DNA from: Yes71-27 sp040758635
GTDB lineage: Bacteria; Bacillota; Desulfotomaculia; Desulfotomaculales; Ammonificaceae
Reading direction: 5' to 3'
DNA: 64,000 nucleotides
Assembly (NCBI GenBank): GCA_040758635.1
Contig: JBFLVI010000003.1
Coordinates: 1-64,000, forward strand
The notes below the pieces were generated by a model. It had not been told where the DNA came from, ran no database searches, and saw only the letters and a list, made by a program, of their open reading frames with translations. Numbering within the stretch: position 1 is the stretch's first letter; every line of letters starts with the position of its first letter. Below are positions 25,431 to 34,461 of this stretch, piece after piece. The translations under genes and the position numbers were made by a program.

Positions 25431-26287
25431 GGATTGGTTATTATCCCGGGTGTTCACTGCAGTCCAGCGCGCGGGAGTATGATCTTGCTGCACGGCTGGT
25501 GGCGCGGCACCTGGGTGTTCAGTTGGTGGACATCCCGGATTGGAATTGTTGCGGGGCGTCGGCCGCGCACAGCACCGACCCCTTTTTAGCGGTGGCGCTT
25601 CCGGCCCGGAACCTGGTCCTGGCGAGCGAGATGGGTCTCGACATTACCGTTCCCTGTGCCGCCTGCTACCACCGTTTGCGGATGGCCCAGCGTGAACTGG
25701 CTCACGACCGGGATCTCGGCCGGAAGGTTGCCGAGGTTTTGGGGCGCCCCTACCGGGGTACGGTGCGCATTTACTCCCTGCTTGAAACGATCACGGGGAT
25801 AGGCCTGGAGCAACTCGCGGCGCAGATAGTCCGCCCGCTCAAAGGTTTGCGGGTGGCCTGCTACTACGGGTGCCTGCTGGTGCGGCCGCCGGGTATCGGC
25901 TGCGACGACCCGGAAAACCCGGAGTCGATGGACAGACTGATCGAGACTACAAAGGCCGAAACCGTAAGTTGGGGCTATAAGAATGAATGCTGCGGCGGGG
26001 CGCTGGTTTTCGGCGCCCGGGAGGCGGCGTTCAGGCTTGCCCGTGACATCCTGCGGAATGCCACCGGCGCGGGGGCGCACGCGATAGTCTGCGCCTGCCC
26101 CCTTTGTCAGAGCAACCTGGACCTGCGCCAGGGGCAGGTGAACAAGATGTTCGGGACGAACTTTGCCGTCCCCATCTTTTATTTTCCGCAGTTGTTGGGT
26201 TTGGCCATGGGGCTGAACCCGCGGGATTTGGGTCTTACGACGCACTTTGTGGACCCGCAGCGCGCGCTGAAAGTGGTTGGCGGCTGA
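25427..26287 (+). CDS. hdrB: Heterodisulfide reductase subunit B
   Basis: A 286-residue protein with two CCG domains: YYPGCSLQ with WNCCGASAAH, and ACYYGCLLVRPP with NECCGGALVF. These bind the non-cubane [4Fe-4S] clusters at the site where disulfides are reduced. In bacteria without CoM-CoB heterodisulfide the substrate is another thiol/disulfide (for example DsrC in sulfur organisms) or a different acceptor. Coupled to hdrC by ATGA. Confidence 0.93.
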   Translation: MRIGYYPGCSLQSSAREYDLAARLVARHLGVQLVDIPDWNCCGASAAHSTDPFLAVALPARNLVLASEMGLDITVPCAACYHRLRMAQRELAHDRDLGRKVAEVLGRPYRGTVRIYSLLETITGIGLEQLAAQIVRPLKGLRVACYYGCLLVRPPGIGCDDPENPESMDRLIETTKAETVSWGYKNECCGGALVFGAREAAFRLARDILRNATGAGAHAIVCACPLCQSNLDLRQGQVNKMFGTNFAVPIFYFPQLLGLAMGLNPRDLGLTTHFVDPQRALKVVGG

Positions 26288-26303
26288 AAAAGGAAGGAGT
26301 TTT

Positions 26304-28289
26304 ATGCCGAGGATCGGGGTTTTCGTCTGCTGGTGCGGTTCAAATATCGGCGGCGTCCTGGACTGCCCGGAGCTCGCCCGGGTGGCGGGTTCGTTCCCCG
26401 GGGTGGTCTTCAGCACGGATTACAAATACGTCTGTTCCGACCCGGGCCAGAATCTGATCGTGGAATCAATCAGGAAGCACGGGCTCGACCGGGTGGTGGT
26501 GGCTTCCTGTTCGCCGCGGCTTCATGAGGAGACCTTCCGCCAGGCGCTCCGGCGAGCCGGTCTGAACCCGTATTTTCTGGAAATGGCCAACCTGCGGGAG
26601 CACTGTTCCTGGGTGCATCCGGATGCCCAGGAGGCGGCTCAACGAAAGGCGATTGACCTGGTGCGGCGCGCGGTGGCCAAGGCGGCGTTGCTTGAGCCCC
26701 TCAGCCCGGGCCGGATTCCGGTTATCAAGCGGTGCCTGGTGATCGGCGGGGGCATCGCCGGAATCCAGGCTGCTCTGGATGTCGCCGATGCCGGGCTGGA
26801 AGTTCTCCTCGTCGAGCGGGAACCCACCATCGGCGGGAACATGGTGAAGCTGGACAAAACCTTTCCGACGCTGGATTGTTCGGCCTGTATCAGCACGCCG
26901 AAGATGGTGGCTGTGGCGCAGCACCCCGGAATCAAGCTTTACACCTATGCCGAGGTGGAGGAAGTCAGCGGCTACATCGGAAACTTCAAGGTTCGCATCC
27001 GCCAGAAGGCCCGGTACGTTGATCATTCCAAGTGCACCGGTTGCGGCACCTGCTGGACCAAGTGTCCGACCAGTGTGCCGGACGAATTTAACATGGGGCT
27101 CGGGGAGCGGGCGGCGATTTACATCCCGTTTCCCCAGGCGGTACCGAACAAACCGGTGATTGACGCTGCGCACTGCCGCCAGCTTATAAAGGGTAAATGC
27201 GGTATCTGCGCGAAGCATTGTCCGGCGGAGGCGATTGATTACAAGCAGCGGGACGAGGTCTTTGAGGTGGAGGTCGGGGCGATCGTCGTTGCGACCGGCT
27301 TCGGGCTCTTCCAGTGGGAAAAGGTATACGGGGAGTATGGCTACGGGCGTTATCCCGACGTCATCACCGGTCTTGCCTTCGAGCGGCTGGTGAACGCTGC
27401 CGGGCCGACCGGGGGCAAGATTCAGCGGCCGTCGGACGGGAAAGAACCCAAAACGGTGGTCTTTATCCAGTGCGTTGGTTCGCGGGACGAGGCCAAGGGG
27501 AAGGAGTACTGCTCCCGGGTCTGCTGCATGTACACGGCGAAGCACGCCCACCAGGTACTGGAGAAGATTCCCGGGGCGCAGGTCTACGTCTTCTACATTG
27601 ATGTGCGGACTTTCGGCAAGGGATACGAGGAATTTTACCGGCGCGTCCAGGACGAAGGCGCGGTTTACATCCGGGGCCGGGTGTCGAAGGTTTACCAGGA
27701 CGGCACGAAACTGATCGTCAGGGGTGCGGACACACTGCTTGGCGAACCGGTGGAGATTGCGGCGGACATGGTCGTCCTGGCGACGGGGGTTGTACCGTCC
27801 GCCGGGGCACAGGATGTCGCGCGGATGATCGGCGTTTCCGTAGACAAGGACGGCTTCTTCCAGGAGGCGCACCCGAAGCTCCGCCCGGTGGAAACGCATA
27901 CGGGCGGGATATTCCTGGCGGGGGCCTGCCAGGGGCCCAAGGATATTCCCGACACCGTTTCCCAGGCCAGCGGAGCAGGGGGCAAGGTCTGCGCCCTCCT
28001 GCTGAAGGACGAGTTGGAAACCAGTCCGATGGTAGCCAGGGTCAACGAGGCCCTGTGTACCGGTTGCCTGGCATGCCGGGAGGTCTGTCCCTACCGGGCC
28101 ATCCAGGCGGTGACCATCACCGAACGGCTTCCCGGGCAGCCGCCGCGGGAGCGGGTGGTGGCCCGGGTGACGGAGGGGCTGTGCCAGGGGTGCGGTTCCT
28201 GCACGGTCGCCTGCCGCGCCGGGGCGGTGGACCTTAAAGGGTTTACCAACGAACAGTTGCTTGCGGAGGTAGACGCCCTTTGTCTATAA
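26304..28289 (+). CDS. hdrA: Heterodisulfide reductase subunit A (FAD, iron-sulfur)
   Basis: A 661-residue flavoprotein. N-terminal VFVCWCGSNIGGVLD cysteine region; FAD motif LVIGGGIAGIQAALDVADAG; TLDCSACISTPKM; ferredoxin-type clusters CTGCGTCWTKCP and CGICAKHCP; C-terminal CTGCLACREVCPY and CQGCGSCTVACRAGAV. HdrA is the flavin-based electron-bifurcating subunit that splits electrons between HdrB and ferredoxin. ATG at 26304 has GGAAGGAG upstream, chosen over an earlier in-frame TTG at 26277. Confidence 0.95.
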   Translation: MPRIGVFVCWCGSNIGGVLDCPELARVAGSFPGVVFSTDYKYVCSDPGQNLIVESIRKHGLDRVVVASCSPRLHEETFRQALRRAGLNPYFLEMANLREHCSWVHPDAQEAAQRKAIDLVRRAVAKAALLEPLSPGRIPVIKRCLVIGGGIAGIQAALDVADAGLEVLLVEREPTIGGNMVKLDKTFPTLDCSACISTPKMVAVAQHPGIKLYTYAEVEEVSGYIGNFKVRIRQKARYVDHSKCTGCGTCWTKCPTSVPDEFNMGLGERAAIYIPFPQAVPNKPVIDAAHCRQLIKGKCGICAKHCPAEAIDYKQRDEVFEVEVGAIVVATGFGLFQWEKVYGEYGYGRYPDVITGLAFERLVNAAGPTGGKIQRPSDGKEPKTVVFIQCVGSRDEAKGKEYCSRVCCMYTAKHAHQVLEKIPGAQVYVFYIDVRTFGKGYEEFYRRVQDEGAVYIRGRVSKVYQDGTKLIVRGADTLLGEPVEIAADMVVLATGVVPSAGAQDVARMIGVSVDKDGFFQEAHPKLRPVETHTGGIFLAGACQGPKDIPDTVSQASGAGGKVCALLLKDELETSPMVARVNEALCTGCLACREVCPYRAIQAVTITERLPGQPPRERVVARVTEGLCQGCGSCTVACRAGAVDLKGFTNEQLLAEVDALCL

Positions 28290-28732
28290 ATGAAAATGTG
28301 GTCGTAAACGCAAACGTCTGGGAGCCGAAAATTGTCGCGTTTCTTTGCAACTGGTGCAGTTACGCCGGGGCCGACCTGGCAGGAGTGAGCCGGTTGAAGT
28401 ACCCGGCGAACATCCGGATCGTCAGGGTCCCCTGTTCCAGCCGCGTCAACCCCCAGTTCATTCTCCGCGCCCTGCAGCGAGGGGCGGACGGGGTGCTGGT
28501 GGCGGGGTGCCATCCCGGCGACTGCCACTACGTAACGGGAAACTATTTTACCCGGCGGCGGCTCACCCTTTTCAAAAGCCTCCTGGAATTTGTGGGGTTT
28601 GAGCCGGAGCGGCTGAAAGTGCGCTGGGTTTCGGCGGCGGAAGCGGGGCGCTTTGCCGAAACGGTGAAGGAAATGGTCGAGGAAATAAAACTGCTCGGCC
28701 CGAATAGACGGTTGCAGGACTCGATGCTGTAA
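28280..28732 (+). CDS. flxD: FlxD / MvhD-type delta subunit
   Basis: A 150-residue [2Fe-2S] protein with FLCNWCSYAGADLAG, VRVPCSSRVNPQFI and GADGVLVAGCHPGDCHY, the MvhD family signature. It passes electrons from the partner dehydrogenase to HdrA. With no hydrogenase genes nearby and flxCBA downstream, it is FlxD of the NADH-linked Flx-Hdr complex rather than MvhD of a hydrogenase. TTG start overlaps hdrA by 10 bases. A GGGTTCC-type hairpin lies after the stop, in the 176-base gap to flxC. Confidence 0.88.
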   Translation: MSINENVVVNANVWEPKIVAFLCNWCSYAGADLAGVSRLKYPANIRIVRVPCSSRVNPQFILRALQRGADGVLVAGCHPGDCHYVTGNYFTRRRLTLFKSLLEFVGFEPERLKVRWVSAAEAGRFAETVKEMVEEIKLLGPNRRLQDSML

Positions 28733-28908
28733 GAGGGGGGTTCCTTCACGGTTACTGGGGGAACCCGGAAGCCTGAAGAGCGATTTGCAGTTGACCCGGC
28801 ATCAAGGACGGAATTTCTTTCCGGTAAGGGCGAGGTTTCGTTGCTCCGGGCGCCGGTCCTGCGGCTTGGTTTTTAGGTATCCCTGAACCGTGGGATGAGG
28901 GAGGGTAA

Positions 28909-29874
28909 ATGAAAGAACTAACCGAAAGTCTCCGGCAGGAAGCAAGCCGGTTGCTCCAGGAAGGGGTAGAGATTTTCATCGGCTATGCCGCCGGCAGTCT
29001 TCAGGCTTCGGCACGGCCCTTTTTCGCCACCCGGCCGGAGGAAGCAGCGGAGCTGGTCTTCAGTCCTTTTTGTGTCCACAACCTGGTCAAGTACTTAGTG
29101 CGTTTTCCGGATAAAAGGACGGCCGTGGTGGTTAAAGGATGTGACGGCGGTGCCGTAAGCAGGCTGGTAGAGGAACGCCATCTGGACCGGGAGAAGGTCA
29201 CGGTGGTCGGAGTACCGTGCGGCGGAATGCTGCAAAGGGAGCGGGTCTTGGCGCAACTGCCTCCGGCGGCCAGGATCGAGGCGGTGGAGGAACGCGGCAA
29301 CACCTACGTGGTCTATACAGACCGGGGAGAGTTTCCCTTTGAGAAAAAAGCGTATCTGGCGGCCAAGTGCCTGGTCTGCGTGCGCAACAACCCGGTTGGG
29401 GTGGACCTCCTGCTCGGCAAGGAGGCGATGCCGGTAGCCGACCCCGAACGCGATCCGCTGGAGGGGGTAAAGGCGGTGGAGGCGCTTCCGGCCGGAGAAA
29501 AAGCGGTTTTCTGGAACCGGGTATTCCGACGGTGCCTGCGGTGTTACGCCTGCCGGGAGGTTTGCCCGGCGTGCAGTTGCACCCAGTGCGCCTTCGAACA
29601 GGCAGTCCCGGGATGGCAGCAGGGAGCGATGTGGGTGGAGAAGGCCAAGAACCTGCCGGACAGCTATCATTACCACCTGATCCGGGCGTTCCACGTTGCC
29701 GGCCGTTGCACCGGTTGCGCCGAGTGTGAGCGGGTGTGCCCGGTAAGAATACCGCTGATGCTTTTGAACCAGAAATTAGCCAAAGAGATCGAGGCGCTGT
29801 TCGGTGCGGCGCCGGCAGGTGCCTGCGGGCCGCTCTGCGCGTATGCGCCCGAAGATCCGGATCAATTTGCTTGA
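28909..29874 (+). CDS. flxC: FlxC-type iron-sulfur subunit
   Basis: A 321-residue protein. The N-terminal part resembles coenzyme F420 hydrogenase/dehydrogenase beta-type domains (VVVKGCDGGAVSRLVEE, VVGVPCGGML, AKCLVCVRNNP). The C-terminal part has CLRCYACREVCPACSCTQC and CTGCAECERVCP, two [4Fe-4S] clusters. It belongs to the FlxABCD-HdrABC complexes known from sulfate reducers and other anaerobes. GAGGGAGGG precedes the ATG. Confidence 0.82.
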   Translation: MKELTESLRQEASRLLQEGVEIFIGYAAGSLQASARPFFATRPEEAAELVFSPFCVHNLVKYLVRFPDKRTAVVVKGCDGGAVSRLVEERHLDREKVTVVGVPCGGMLQRERVLAQLPPAARIEAVEERGNTYVVYTDRGEFPFEKKAYLAAKCLVCVRNNPVGVDLLLGKEAMPVADPERDPLEGVKAVEALPAGEKAVFWNRVFRRCLRCYACREVCPACSCTQCAFEQAVPGWQQGAMWVEKAKNLPDSYHYHLIRAFHVAGRCTGCAECERVCPVRIPLMLLNQKLAKEIEALFGAAPAGACGPLCAYAPEDPDQFA

Positions 29875-29893
29875 GAAGTCAGGAGTCTGAAGC

Positions 29894-30919
29894 ATGGATT
29901 CGAAACTGCTCAAAAAAGAAAAGCTTTCGCCGCTGTTGGACCGGCTCCGGGAAGAATTCCTGCTGGTAGCGCCGGTGGAGGAGGACGCGCTCCTGTTTTA
30001 CCGGCCTGTCGAAAGCGCGGCGGAGATCAAACTCAGTCCCGGGAGAAGCGCAGTGCCGCCGAAGGAGTGGTTCTTTCCGCAGGCCGAAAGCCTTTACCGC
30101 TACAGTACCGGAGGCGGCAGGCTCGTACTCGAGGAAACCCTGGCGGCTGCCCCGGCGGTGCTCTTCGGGATCCACCCCTGCGACCTGCGGAGCTTTGCCG
30201 TGCTCGACGCCGTTTTTCTCCAGGAGCCGGTGGACTGCTACTACGCCCTCCGGCGGGAAAAGACGGTGGTTATCGGGATCAGTTGCACCGCCGTCTGCCC
30301 GGAATGCTTCTGTACCGCGTACGGCATTTCTCCGGTTGAAGGAACGGGAGCGGACATTCACCTCTCGGAGGTTGGGGCGGCCTATATGGTGGAAGTTCTG
30401 ACCCCTAAAGGGGAGGAACTGGTGGCCCGGTACCAGGAATTTTTCGAGGACCAGGTGGCGGGAGTGGCGGAAGCCAAAGAAGCCAGACAAGAGGTGCTTT
30501 CCGGCCAGTTCACGGTGCAGGTGGCGGTTGACGGGCTTCCGGCCAGGCTGGCTCGGCTGTTCGACCATCCCTATTGGGAGGAGCTCAGCCGGCGCTGCCT
30601 CGGGTGCGGGATCTGTACCTATGTCTGCCCGACCTGCCACTGTTTCGACATAACAGACGTGTGCCGGGGCCTTGAAGGGAGGCGGTTCCGCTGCTGGGAC
30701 GCCTGCCTTTTCCGGGATTACACCCTGCACACGAGCGGGCACAACCCCCGGCATGCGCTCTACCAGCGGCTCCGGAACCGGTTTTTCCATAAGTTAAAGT
30801 ACAACCACGACCGCTACGCGATCGAAGGATGCGTGGGGTGCGGCCGGTGTGTGGCGCTTTGCCCGGTAAATATTGACATCCGCGAGGTCATCGCCACCGT
30901 AAGGGGGTTGGGCGAATGA
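29894..30919 (+). CDS. flxB: FlxB-type iron-sulfur subunit (AsrA-like)
   Basis: A 341-residue protein like the anaerobic sulfite reductase A subunit. It has IHPCDLRSFAVLD, then GISCTAVCPECFCTAYG, and two [4Fe-4S] motifs, CLGCGICTYVCPTCHC and CVGCGRCVALCPVN. It links the NADH-oxidising FlxA to FlxC/FlxD. It overlaps flxA by 4 bases. Confidence 0.86.
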   Translation: MDSKLLKKEKLSPLLDRLREEFLLVAPVEEDALLFYRPVESAAEIKLSPGRSAVPPKEWFFPQAESLYRYSTGGGRLVLEETLAAAPAVLFGIHPCDLRSFAVLDAVFLQEPVDCYYALRREKTVVIGISCTAVCPECFCTAYGISPVEGTGADIHLSEVGAAYMVEVLTPKGEELVARYQEFFEDQVAGVAEAKEARQEVLSGQFTVQVAVDGLPARLARLFDHPYWEELSRRCLGCGICTYVCPTCHCFDITDVCRGLEGRRFRCWDACLFRDYTLHTSGHNPRHALYQRLRNRFFHKLKYNHDRYAIEGCVGCGRCVALCPVNIDIREVIATVRGLGE

Positions 30920-31749
30920 ACCCGCTTCTCCCCAAACCGGCGACGATTGTGGACATCATCCGGGAAACCGGTGACGTGAAGACCTTCCGGGTGGTGCTGG
31001 ACGACCCGGAAGAGATGGCGGCGTGGACCCACAAGCCGGGACAGACGGCGATGCTTTCGGTCTTCGGTGTCGGCGAAGCGATGTTTTGTCTCGCTTCTTC
31101 ACCCACCTGCCGGGACTGGCTGGAGTTCAGCATCCGGCGGGCGGGCAAGGTTACGTCCGCGCTGCACGAGCTGGAGCCGGAGGCAAAGATCGGGGTCCGC
31201 GGCCCGTACGGAAACCATTTCCCGTACGAGAACATGCAGGGGAAGAACCTGCTGGTCATCGGCGGCGGCATCGGGCTGGCGCCCTTGCGGCCGCTGGTCA
31301 ATTTTATGCTGGCGCCTGAAAACCGGCAGCATTACGGAAATATCGAGGTGATTTACGGCGCCCGTTCCTACGGCGACCTCTGCTACAAGGAGGAGGTTTT
31401 CCGGGTTTGGCCCCAGGCGCCGGGGGTGAGCGTTTTTACGACCATTGACGCACCGGAAGAAGGATGGAGCGGGCACGTGGGATTTGTTCCCGCGTACGTG
31501 GAGGAGCTCAAGCCTTCACCCGAGAACAAGTTTGTGGTCATCTGCGGCCCGCCGGTGATGATCCGGTTTACCCTGAAGGCCTTGGGCGAGCTGGGCTTTG
31601 AGGAAAAACAGATCTACACCACGCTGGAAATGCGGATGAAGTGCGGCATCGGCAAGTGCGGCCGGTGCAACGTCGGTGCAAGGTTTGTCTGCCGCGACGG
31701 TCCGGTTTTCAACCTGGCGGAATTGAGGGAGCTCCCGCCGGAGTATTAG
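30916..31749 (+). CDS. flxA: FlxA-type FAD/NAD-binding subunit (AsrB-like)
   Basis: A 277-residue ferredoxin-reductase-fold protein. FAD-binding barrel at the N-terminus (IIRETGDVKTFRVVL), NAD motif LVIGGGIGLAPLRPLVNFML, and a C-terminal [2Fe-2S] loop MKCGIGKCGRCNVG. It oxidises NADH and feeds electrons into the Hdr module. Last gene of the operon. Confidence 0.88.
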   Translation: MNPLLPKPATIVDIIRETGDVKTFRVVLDDPEEMAAWTHKPGQTAMLSVFGVGEAMFCLASSPTCRDWLEFSIRRAGKVTSALHELEPEAKIGVRGPYGNHFPYENMQGKNLLVIGGGIGLAPLRPLVNFMLAPENRQHYGNIEVIYGARSYGDLCYKEEVFRVWPQAPGVSVFTTIDAPEEGWSGHVGFVPAYVEELKPSPENKFVVICGPPVMIRFTLKALGELGFEEKQIYTTLEMRMKCGIGKCGRCNVGARFVCRDGPVFNLAELRELPPEY

Positions 31750-31751
31750 AA

Positions 31752-31815
31752 GGCAGAAGCCAGGGGCTAAAAGTTCTGAGTCAGAAGGCAAGATCCAGGG
31801 TCAAGAGACAAAGGA
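31752..31815 (+). repeat. Degenerate 7-bp tandem repeats after flxA
   Basis: Successive heptamers read approximately AGAAGCC, AGGGGCT, AAAAGTT, CTGAGTC, AGAAGGC, AAGATCC, AGGGTCA, AGAGACA. They resemble the repeats between the tRNA genes near 54 kb but without a GAATTC palindrome. They lie between the flxA stop and its terminator. Confidence 0.5.
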
Positions 31816-31840
31816 GCCGGAATTAAGCAGCGGAATTAAA

Positions 31841-31878
31841 AACTCCCGCCGGGTGATATGGACCGGGGGAGTTTTTTT
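31841..31878 (+). terminator. Terminator of the hdr-flx operon
   Basis: AACTCCC (31841-31847) pairs with GGGAGTT (31867-31873), followed by a T-run. The sequence also works in reverse for the convergent Mrp gene. Confidence 0.85.
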
Positions 31879-31935
31879 ACCGGCTGGGCACCTTTTATGT
31901 TGGAACTGTTTGGTAGAAACCGTCTTGCGTTGCCG

Positions 31936-32820
31936 CTACTTTTTGAACAGCAGCCGGGCCGTTTTCGATGCGGATTTGAGCCGCTCATCTATCAGCCGTA
32001 CTGCTTCTTCCAGCCCCGTGGGCGCGTAATCTTCTATCCGGCCCGTGTCACCGAGCCGGCTGAGTTCCGGGTCGAGCGGCAGGCTGGCCAGTAGCTCAAG
32101 GCCGGTTTCTGCAGCCACTTTTTCGCCCTGGGGTGGACCGAAGGCAAAGATCTTCTTATTGCAGTCGGGACAGGGGATATAGGTCATATTCTCCACCAGG
32201 CCGAGGAGAGGAACTTTCATCATTTCGGCCATTTTGACGGCTTTCCGCACCACCATTACCGCCAGGTCCTGGGGCGAAGAAACAATGATCACGGCGTCCA
32301 GGGGCAGCGACTGCAATACGGTCAGCGGGGCGTCGCCGGTTCCCGGCGGCAGGTCGATGATCAGGTAATCGAGCTGGCCCCAGGCCACGTCCGTCCAGAA
32401 CTGCTTGATAACGTTGCTGAGGATGGGGCCGCGCCAGATGACGGGGTCATCCTCCCGCTCCAGGAAAAGGTTTGCCGACATCACGTAGATTCCCAGGTTG
32501 CGCGTCTTGGGAATGTAAACGCCGAATTCCGTGCCGTCAACCCGCTCTTTTAACCCGAACAGCTTGGGTATGCTCGGGCCGGTGATGTCTGCGTCGAGGA
32601 TTCCCACCCGGAATCCCTGCCGGGCGAGAGTAGCGGCCAGGAGCGCCGCCACGGACGACTTGCCGACGCCGCCCTTCCCGCTCATTACCGCGACAAGGTG
32701 TTTAACGCGCGAGAGCTTGTGCGGCGGGGCATAGGGTTCCGCCTGGCTGGAACAGGCCTGTTTCTCGGCGCAGGTGTTGGAGCTTGTACCCTTTTTTTCG
32801 CATTCTTCTCCGGTGAACAA
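31936..32820 (-). CDS. Mrp/NBP35-family Fe-S carrier ATPase
   Basis: A 294-residue P-loop ATPase with MSGKGGVGKSSVAALLA (about residues 46-62), DADITGPSIPKLFG, DLPPGTGDAPLTVLQ, and the cluster-binding CPDC motif near residue 217. The N-terminal tail has extra cysteines (EECEKKGTSSNTCAEKQACS) that may also bind metal. ApbC/Mrp proteins hold and transfer [4Fe-4S] clusters, fitting the neighbouring Fe-S operons. TTG at 32820 has GAGGAGGA upstream. Confidence 0.92.
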   Translation of the reverse strand: MFTGEECEKKGTSSNTCAEKQACSSQAEPYAPPHKLSRVKHLVAVMSGKGGVGKSSVAALLAATLARQGFRVGILDADITGPSIPKLFGLKERVDGTEFGVYIPKTRNLGIYVMSANLFLEREDDPVIWRGPILSNVIKQFWTDVAWGQLDYLIIDLPPGTGDAPLTVLQSLPLDAVIIVSSPQDLAVMVVRKAVKMAEMMKVPLLGLVENMTYIPCPDCNKKIFAFGPPQGEKVAAETGLELLASLPLDPELSRLGDTGRIEDYAPTGLEEAVRLIDERLKSASKTARLLFKK

Positions 32821-32905
32821 AGCCGATCCTCCTCACTTTTCAGGGGTTATAGGCATATGCTCGTATTCATACTAACACAACACGATGCACCTGTCCACCT
32901 GGTTG

Positions 32906-34183
32906 TCAATCAAATGAGTAGATTACCAGGCCGGTAGGTACCTTCGGATAAAAGTAAGTGGATTTCTGCGGCATTTTCTCTCCCGTTTCGGCCACGGCGA
33001 TTATTTCGGCCGTTTCCGGCGGGTTGAGGAAAAAAGCCAGGTCCCAGATACCGTTTTCGACGGCCGCACATGCTTCCGCAGGGTCATGAGTGTAAGCGAT
33101 GCGCTTTTCAACGGCGCATTCACCCTCGTTGATGCCCAGATGCTTGCCAAGGAGAAGGGCGTGCAGCACGCTTACGGCCAGCCTCCTCCACGCGGGGGAT
33201 TTTTGCGCCGTGATGATTTCCGCAGGGTCAATTTCCTCCTTCAGGGTGAGGATAAACCCTTCTTCCCCGCCGGCATAAAGACCGAAAGCATACTTCCCGG
33301 GCGGCGAAAGCAGTTGCTCTTTCTCCGCCGCCCGGACGGTGAACAGGTTGCCTGCCGAAGCGAGGAAGCCGTCGAGCGAGAAACCGGGGGGCACCTTTAC
33401 CAGCCGGTGGGTGGGCAGGACTACCAGCCCCGGGTCGTAAACGTTGACCAGCAGCGTGAGGATCCAGTCGTAAGGAGCAACTGCGGCGGACGCGCCTTCG
33501 GCCCGGCGTCGGGCCTGGTACTTGAGTGCCGTTTCGTAGCGATGGTGCCCGTCAGCGATGAAAATCCGCCGGCTGCCAAGAAACGCTTGCACTGCCGCGA
33601 TTGTTCCGGCGTCGGTAACCACCCACAGGAGGTGGGTCTGCCCTTCGTCGTCGGTGAACGCGCAGGCGGGTTCGCCGTGGCGGGCGGAGGCAAAAAGGTG
33701 CGCCAGCGTCTGCTCCGGGTCGGTGTAAAGCCCGAAAATCGGTGAAAACTGGGCCTGACAGGCGGTGAGCAGCGCGAGCCGGTCCGCTTTGGCCGCAGGG
33801 AGGGTTTCCTCGTGAGGGAGAACATTGGTACCGTAAGGTTCGAGCTTGAGGCCGCAAAAAAAACCCCGGCGGGTGTGAAGACGTCCCGCTACGGCAAACG
33901 CTTGTTCGTAGAGGTAAAGGGCGGGCCGGTTTTCTGCCACCAGGATGCCGCTGGCGCGCCAATGCCTGAAAAGTTCGGCGGCCCGGGTATAGCGGTTGCG
34001 GCGGTCATCGTCCCCCGGGAGCACGGCGCCGTGTTCCAGGCGGATGATGTTGTATGGGTGGCGGTCGTAAAAGCGGCGCTGTGCCGGCTGGTCGATGACG
34101 TCATAAGGAGGTGTGATCACTGCTGCCAGATCCGGGACGCGGGTGCTGTAACGGTAACCTTTGATGGGTCTGATTTCGGCCAA
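32906..34183 (-). CDS. DUF1015-family protein
   Basis: A 425-residue protein with the DUF1015 signatures IRPIKGYRY, VITPPYDVI, HPYNIIRLE, FIADGHHRYETAL and ILTLLVNVYDPGLVVLPTHR. An archaeal relative is a serine kinase with a ParB-like fold; the bacterial role is unsettled. TTG at 34183 is chosen because GGAGGT lies 7 bases upstream; a longer frame to 34234 exists. It is near the Mrp gene on the same strand. Confidence 0.82.
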   Translation of the reverse strand: MAEIRPIKGYRYSTRVPDLAAVITPPYDVIDQPAQRRFYDRHPYNIIRLEHGAVLPGDDDRRNRYTRAAELFRHWRASGILVAENRPALYLYEQAFAVAGRLHTRRGFFCGLKLEPYGTNVLPHEETLPAAKADRLALLTACQAQFSPIFGLYTDPEQTLAHLFASARHGEPACAFTDDEGQTHLLWVVTDAGTIAAVQAFLGSRRIFIADGHHRYETALKYQARRRAEGASAAVAPYDWILTLLVNVYDPGLVVLPTHRLVKVPPGFSLDGFLASAGNLFTVRAAEKEQLLSPPGKYAFGLYAGGEEGFILTLKEEIDPAEIITAQKSPAWRRLAVSVLHALLLGKHLGINEGECAVEKRIAYTHDPAEACAAVENGIWDLAFFLNPPETAEIIAVAETGEKMPQKSTYFYPKVPTGLVIYSFD

Positions 34184-34328
34184 CTGGTTTACCTCCGTGA
34201 CCGGTTTGGAGCGGGAGCCGGCGTGCCGCCACAAGAAAATTTCAGCAAAATTCTAACACAGATTAGACCGGCCGGGAAGACAAATCGGTTGGCAAAACCA
34301 CGGGGACCCGACACCAATCTCTTAGATA

Positions 34329-34360
34329 TTTTACAAAAAAAGGCTACAAGAATTGTAAAA
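34329..34360. promoter_or_regulatory. Inverted repeat between divergent genes
   Basis: TTTTACAA (34329-34336) and TTGTAAAA (34353-34360) form an 8-bp inverted repeat with a 16-base spacer. It lies in the 278-base gap between the DUF1015 gene and the diguanylate cyclase gene. It could be an operator serving either side; no matching regulator is visible nearby. Confidence 0.4.
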
Positions 34361-34461
34361 CCGGGCGATTTTAATGGTAAGCGATAAAACTGGCAGCGAT
34401 CCAAGAACTTGTCTCCGGTGAAAAATGGGGAAGGAACGGTGATTGGGTTACGGTTGAAAGA

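Noticed and set aside
30916..31749. Anaerobic sulfite reductase (AsrAB) operon
   Set aside because: FlxA and FlxB resemble AsrB and AsrA, but there is no asrC sirohaem subunit and the genes are joined to hdrCBA and flxD.
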